Shown here piece by piece: positions 60,594 through 64,000 of a stretch of 64,000 nucleotides of DNA. Position 1 is the stretch's first letter; every line of letters begins with the position of its first letter. The position numbers and the translations under genes are program-made. This DNA comes from Capsicum annuum. Lineage: Eukaryota; Streptophyta; Magnoliopsida; Solanales; Solanaceae. The notes beneath the pieces are model-generated. The model saw only the letters and a program-made list of their open reading frames with translations, searched no databases and had not been told where the DNA came from. The DNA is taken from NCBI RefSeq assembly GCF_002878395.1, contig NW_025881637.1:1-64000 (forward strand), in the 5' to 3' direction.

Positions 60594-62373
60594 TGACAGC
60601 GCACACACAAGTGAATGTGGTCTACCAAGTAATAAGTGGCCTTTAAGAAAGCCAAGTTATCGATCCCACAGATAGATTTGGCAATGATTTTATTTCGACT
60701 TACAATTTAGATTCACTTGATGTGACATTAACCGAAAGAGAGAATTGAGTCTATAAATTTCAAGTAAATTAAATAATGCATGAAGTAAAGATCTTGTAAC
60801 AATCAATAAGAGAAAACCTAGGGTTGAGCACTCTAAAAAATCATATTATGCTATTGGATTTCATTCGTTAACTTGGTTATCTTGGTCGTTGATTCGTAGG
60901 GTTAATTATGAGTGATTATGGTGTCCCAACCTCAATCTATTATCTAAGTTGAACCTTACACCTACATCATTAAGCGGGGATTTAGTAATTCACTTAAGTT
61001 CTTAACAAATATCATCCTAAATATGAATCAAGTAAGGTATCTAGGTACATCCCTATCCTAGATACTAATTCAAGTTTTTTATTTTATAAAGAATAAAGAA
61101 CCATACTCTGCTTATTCCAATGTTCTATCGCCTTATTCCCTTTCCCGAGTTCACAAGGTTAACAATGAATGTATTATAAGGGCCACAAATCCTTAAAATA
61201 GTTAAAATGAGAATAAACAAAAAACCAATATTGATAATCAAGCAAAACAAACTTAATCCATAGCAATATTAATAATGTTCTTGGCTTCAACCCCAAAAAG
61301 GGGGCGTTTAGCCACGCATAGTCATAATCGTAATTACAAAATAATAATTAACGACTAAAAATATAAATGAACTAAACAAAAATAATAAAAACCTAATGAA
61401 TAAGTTATATCAGCCCTTTGCTCTCCAAAATATGCTCAAATATGTGTAAAAATATATGTATTTATAGTATAGGAGCAAGCCCTTTCCGTGTTGGACAAGA
61501 AAACGTTTAGTTATTGAGCCCCAAACTAGGTGGGGAAGTAACCTTGGTAGAGCCCCACTCCATTTAGGGGGTCTCCTCAATATCGCCCTACCTATCCAAA
61601 AATTGTTCTCAGAAATTTTTCTAAGGGAAAAGGGGCACCGAAATGAGCCCGCATCGCGGGCTAATCTCCTCCATGACAAACACGTATCAAATGGTTTCAA
61701 TATTGGTCCTATTATGATTCCATTTGTTTTTTTTACAAGTCCATTGTCCACTTCTTATCTTTACACACGCCCAAGACATTCCAGGGATCCAAAAGTGCGT
61801 CAATCTGCGTATTGTGACTTCGTTGAGCCATTCTGAGCCTTTTTGAGTTGTTACCACTTGATTTGAAGCTTTTATATCCTTATTAATTTATCATAATCCA
61901 TTAAAAAATCATCCTATAGCATTAAACACAATAATTTAAAGCTCAAAACAACACAACATCCAACACGGTGAACTTGAAACACGAGCTAAGCATAGGCTAA
62001 TTTACTTTGATCTTTAACTCATTGTTTTAGCCCTTGCCTTGATATAATTGATCCTTGAGTATTATAAACAAGTTTTTTTATATAAATACATAATAAAAAC
62101 GTTAGGAACTTATTAAACACAGCAGAACCCAACACGATAGACTAGACAAACACCTTGCTCAAGCTAGTACACTAGTTTTCTGGGTTGAACTCTAAATGAA
62201 TCTTTTAGGTCAAAACTTGTTTGAAACTCAATTTGAACATCATAAAAACATGTTTTAAAACTAATATACATATATATGTCATTATCGACCCATATATCAC
62301 ATGAATCATCCTTAAAACAAGGCTAAAAAGGCTAGAATAGTGACACTTAAATACATAAATACATCCAACATCA
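60594..62373 (-). repeat. Element B 5' LTR
   Basis: 1780 bp, partner of 54844-56645. TATA at 61457-61467, hairpin module at 61271-61315, dyad agcccgc-atc-gcgggct at 61646-61662. Confidence 0.93.
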
Positions 62374-64000
62374 GACTCTGGGGATGGTGGTGTGTTTGTG
62401 AAGCAGGTGTAAAAATACTCTCTTAGTTCAAAATTAAATAAGAGGTAGGTGTTAGATCTTCTCTTAATGAAGATCAAGGTTGATATAGGTAAGTAGAAGG
62501 TGATGGCTTTCGAGATCAACGCTGATAGTATCTTAATATACCAAAGAAGGTTGTGCGTTCACAAAGTTGATGGATTATGAGATAGGATTTTGGTCAAGGC
62601 CCATGAGTCATGGTATACAGTTCATTCTGGTTCAACAAAGTATCATGACCTTAAGGAGATATATTAGTGGAAAAATATGAAATAGGATATAGCCGACTTT
62701 GTGACTAAGTGTACGGTGTGTCTACAAGTGAAGGTGGAGCACTTGAGGCCTGGTGGTGTACTTCAAAATATTGAACTATTGGTGTGAAAATAGGAAATAA
62801 TTAATATGGATTTCATTACCAGTCTTCTACGATCACAAAATCAGTGTGACTTTATTTGGGTCATAATGGATAGGAGGACTAAATCCACTCACTTCTTGCC
62901 AGTGAGGACTACTTATTTAGCAATGGACTATGCAAAGTTGTTCCTTCAGGAGGTGGTAAAGTTGCATGGTGTGCCTAACTCAATTATTTTGGATCATGGT
63001 ACTTAGTTTTTATCATATTTCTAGCGCTTGTTGTAGCATGTTTTGGGGACAAAAGTGAGTCTTAGTATAGCTTTTCACCCACAGTTGAATCGTTAAGCTG
63101 AAAGGACTATTCAAACTTTGGAGGATATGCTGTGAGCCTTTGTGATTGACTATGGTGGTAGTTGGTTCGACTATTTTCCTTTGATTGAGTTTGCTTATAA
63201 CAATAGTTACCAATCTAGCATTGGTAAAGCCCCATTTGAGGCATTTTATGGTAGGAAGTGTATATCTCCTATTGGGTAGTTCGAGGTTGGTGAAGCGGAA
63301 ATATTTATCCCAAATTTGGTTCACCAAGCTATGGAAGGGTGAAGGTAATTTGGGATAGGCTTCAGACCACCTAAAGTCGCCAAAAGTCCTACACGAACAT
63401 GAGATGAAAGGATTTGGAATTTGAGGATGGAGATTGGGTGTTCTTAAAAGTGTCTACTATGAAGAGAGTGATGCGGTTTAGGAAGAAGGGGAAGCTCAGT
63501 CCCTAATATATTAGACCATATGCGATTGTAAGAAGGGTCTGAAATATTGCGTATGATTTGGATTTGCCCTCAATCTTGAGTTTCATTCATCCAGTATTCC
63601 ATGTGTCTATATTGGAAAAATGCATGGGTGATCCTTCGTTGGTTGTTCCCATGGTGAACATTACTATTTCAGATTCTTTGTCCTATGAGGAGGTCCCAAT
63701 AAGGATTTTAGATCGGCAAGTTCGTTGATTGCGAATGAAAGATCTGGCTTTGGTGAAGGTTGTATGGCAGAACAAAACGTTCGATGAAGCTTCTTAGGAA
63801 GCTAACTAGGACATAAAGTCCAATTATGCGTTCTTATTTTTTATTTGAAAAATTCATGCTTGAGGTATGTATTGATCCTAACCTCTTTGTTTTCTATCTT
63901 TATTGATGGTGGATTGTGAATTCCTCGGCATGCTGTCTTCTATCTTAAAGGTAAGAGTACAGACGTTTGTGGGTTTAATCATGCTTTTATTGCCTCATCC
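62374..64000 (+). pseudogene. Element T pol part 3: integrase and chromodomain
   Basis: Resumes after the gactc duplication. It reads DSGDGGVFVKQV, then the HHCC zinc finger (AHESWYTVHSGSTKYHDLKE ... CTVC near 62600-62725) and RPGGVLQNIELL. The catalytic core is MDFITSLLRSQNQCDFIWVI (62806 onward), SIILDHGT and AERTIQTLEDML, so the Asp, Asp and Glu of the DDE triad are present. Then come IEFAYNNSYQSSIGKAPFEA, a GPY/F-like region, and a C-terminal chromodomain (SLSYEEVPIRILDRQVR ... VKVVWQNKTFDEA, about 63670-63830). Many stops and frameshifts make it inactive. DNA after about 63840 is probably the start of the 3' end of T; no LTR was recognised before the window ends. Confidence 0.92.

Larger units (their letters stand above)
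54844..62373 (-). mobile_element. Element B: gag-protease-only Athila-like retrotransposon
   Basis: LTRs at 54844-56645 and 60594-62373 with perfect TSD gactc (54839-54843 and 62374-62378). The element reads on the minus strand and holds primer site, gag and aspartic protease, then jumps to the conserved coding tail and 3' noncoding region. RT, RNase H and integrase are absent. The purine tract AAGTGTGGGGTGG (minus strand) adjoins the 3' LTR. LTR and noncoding sequence are closely related to element C. Confidence 0.93.

Noticed and set aside
61410..61836. Open frames on both strands in the element B LTR
   Set aside because: They lie in U3/R of an LTR across the TATA box and dyad; no protein similarity.
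1..64000. tRNA or rRNA genes, CRISPR arrays, bacterial operons, organellar inserts
   Set aside because: None seen. The tRNA-like matches are primer-binding sites and SINE bodies, and the palindromic clusters are degenerate, without CRISPR-like regular spacers.

Overview
This is plant nuclear DNA. It is AT-rich and almost entirely repeats, with no intact host gene that I can recognise. Degenerate Solanaceae-type SINE fragments, tRNA-Asp-primed Athila-like elements, tRNA-Met-primed Tekay/Del-like chromovirus LTRs and a TACTCCCTCCGT-type MITE point to a repeat-rich Solanaceae genome (pepper, tomato or tobacco relatives). The species is not determined. The only host-gene trace is a broken first exon of a GDSL esterase/lipase near 2.7-2.9 kb (minus strand).

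The rest is a nested stack of retroelements whose layers can be separated by LTR pairs and 5-bp target-site duplications (TSDs). Left block (3.8-34.9 kb): an LTR fragment (3813-4568), then a LINE on the minus strand (4569-5940 and 15914-18118). The LINE is split by LTR element C (5941-15913, TSD ACAAC), which itself contains element H (7662-11251). It is then broken by Athila-like element D (18119 to about 34868), which contains two solo LTRs, E1 (18788-20903) and E2 (22352-24543, TSD GATAG). D keeps recognisable gag, reverse transcriptase, RNase H, integrase and an extra 3' ORF, all riddled with stops.

Middle (34.87-38.3 kb): an LTR-like block F with a TATA box, a GC-richer island, trinucleotide microsatellites and a degenerate tandem array. 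Right block (38.3-64 kb): a plus-strand chromovirus T (protease end, RT, RNase H, integrase, chromodomain) cut into three pieces. One cut is element A (39910-54764, TSD CTCAT), which carries element G (42894-51843). The other is element B (54844-62373, TSD GACTC). Only 79 bp of T lie between A and B.

A, B, C and D appear to form one Athila-like family group in successive states of gene loss. D has a full gene set in ruins, B keeps only gag and protease, and A and C keep only a small zinc-knuckle ORF. All four share a tRNA-Asp primer site, a conserved coding tail and 3' noncoding region, a hairpin module in R/U5, and dyad-symmetric motifs in U3 just upstream of the TATA box. The most interesting signals are these family-specific dyad arrays, the shared LTR hairpin, and the two-zinc-knuckle mini-gag of the non-autonomous members.
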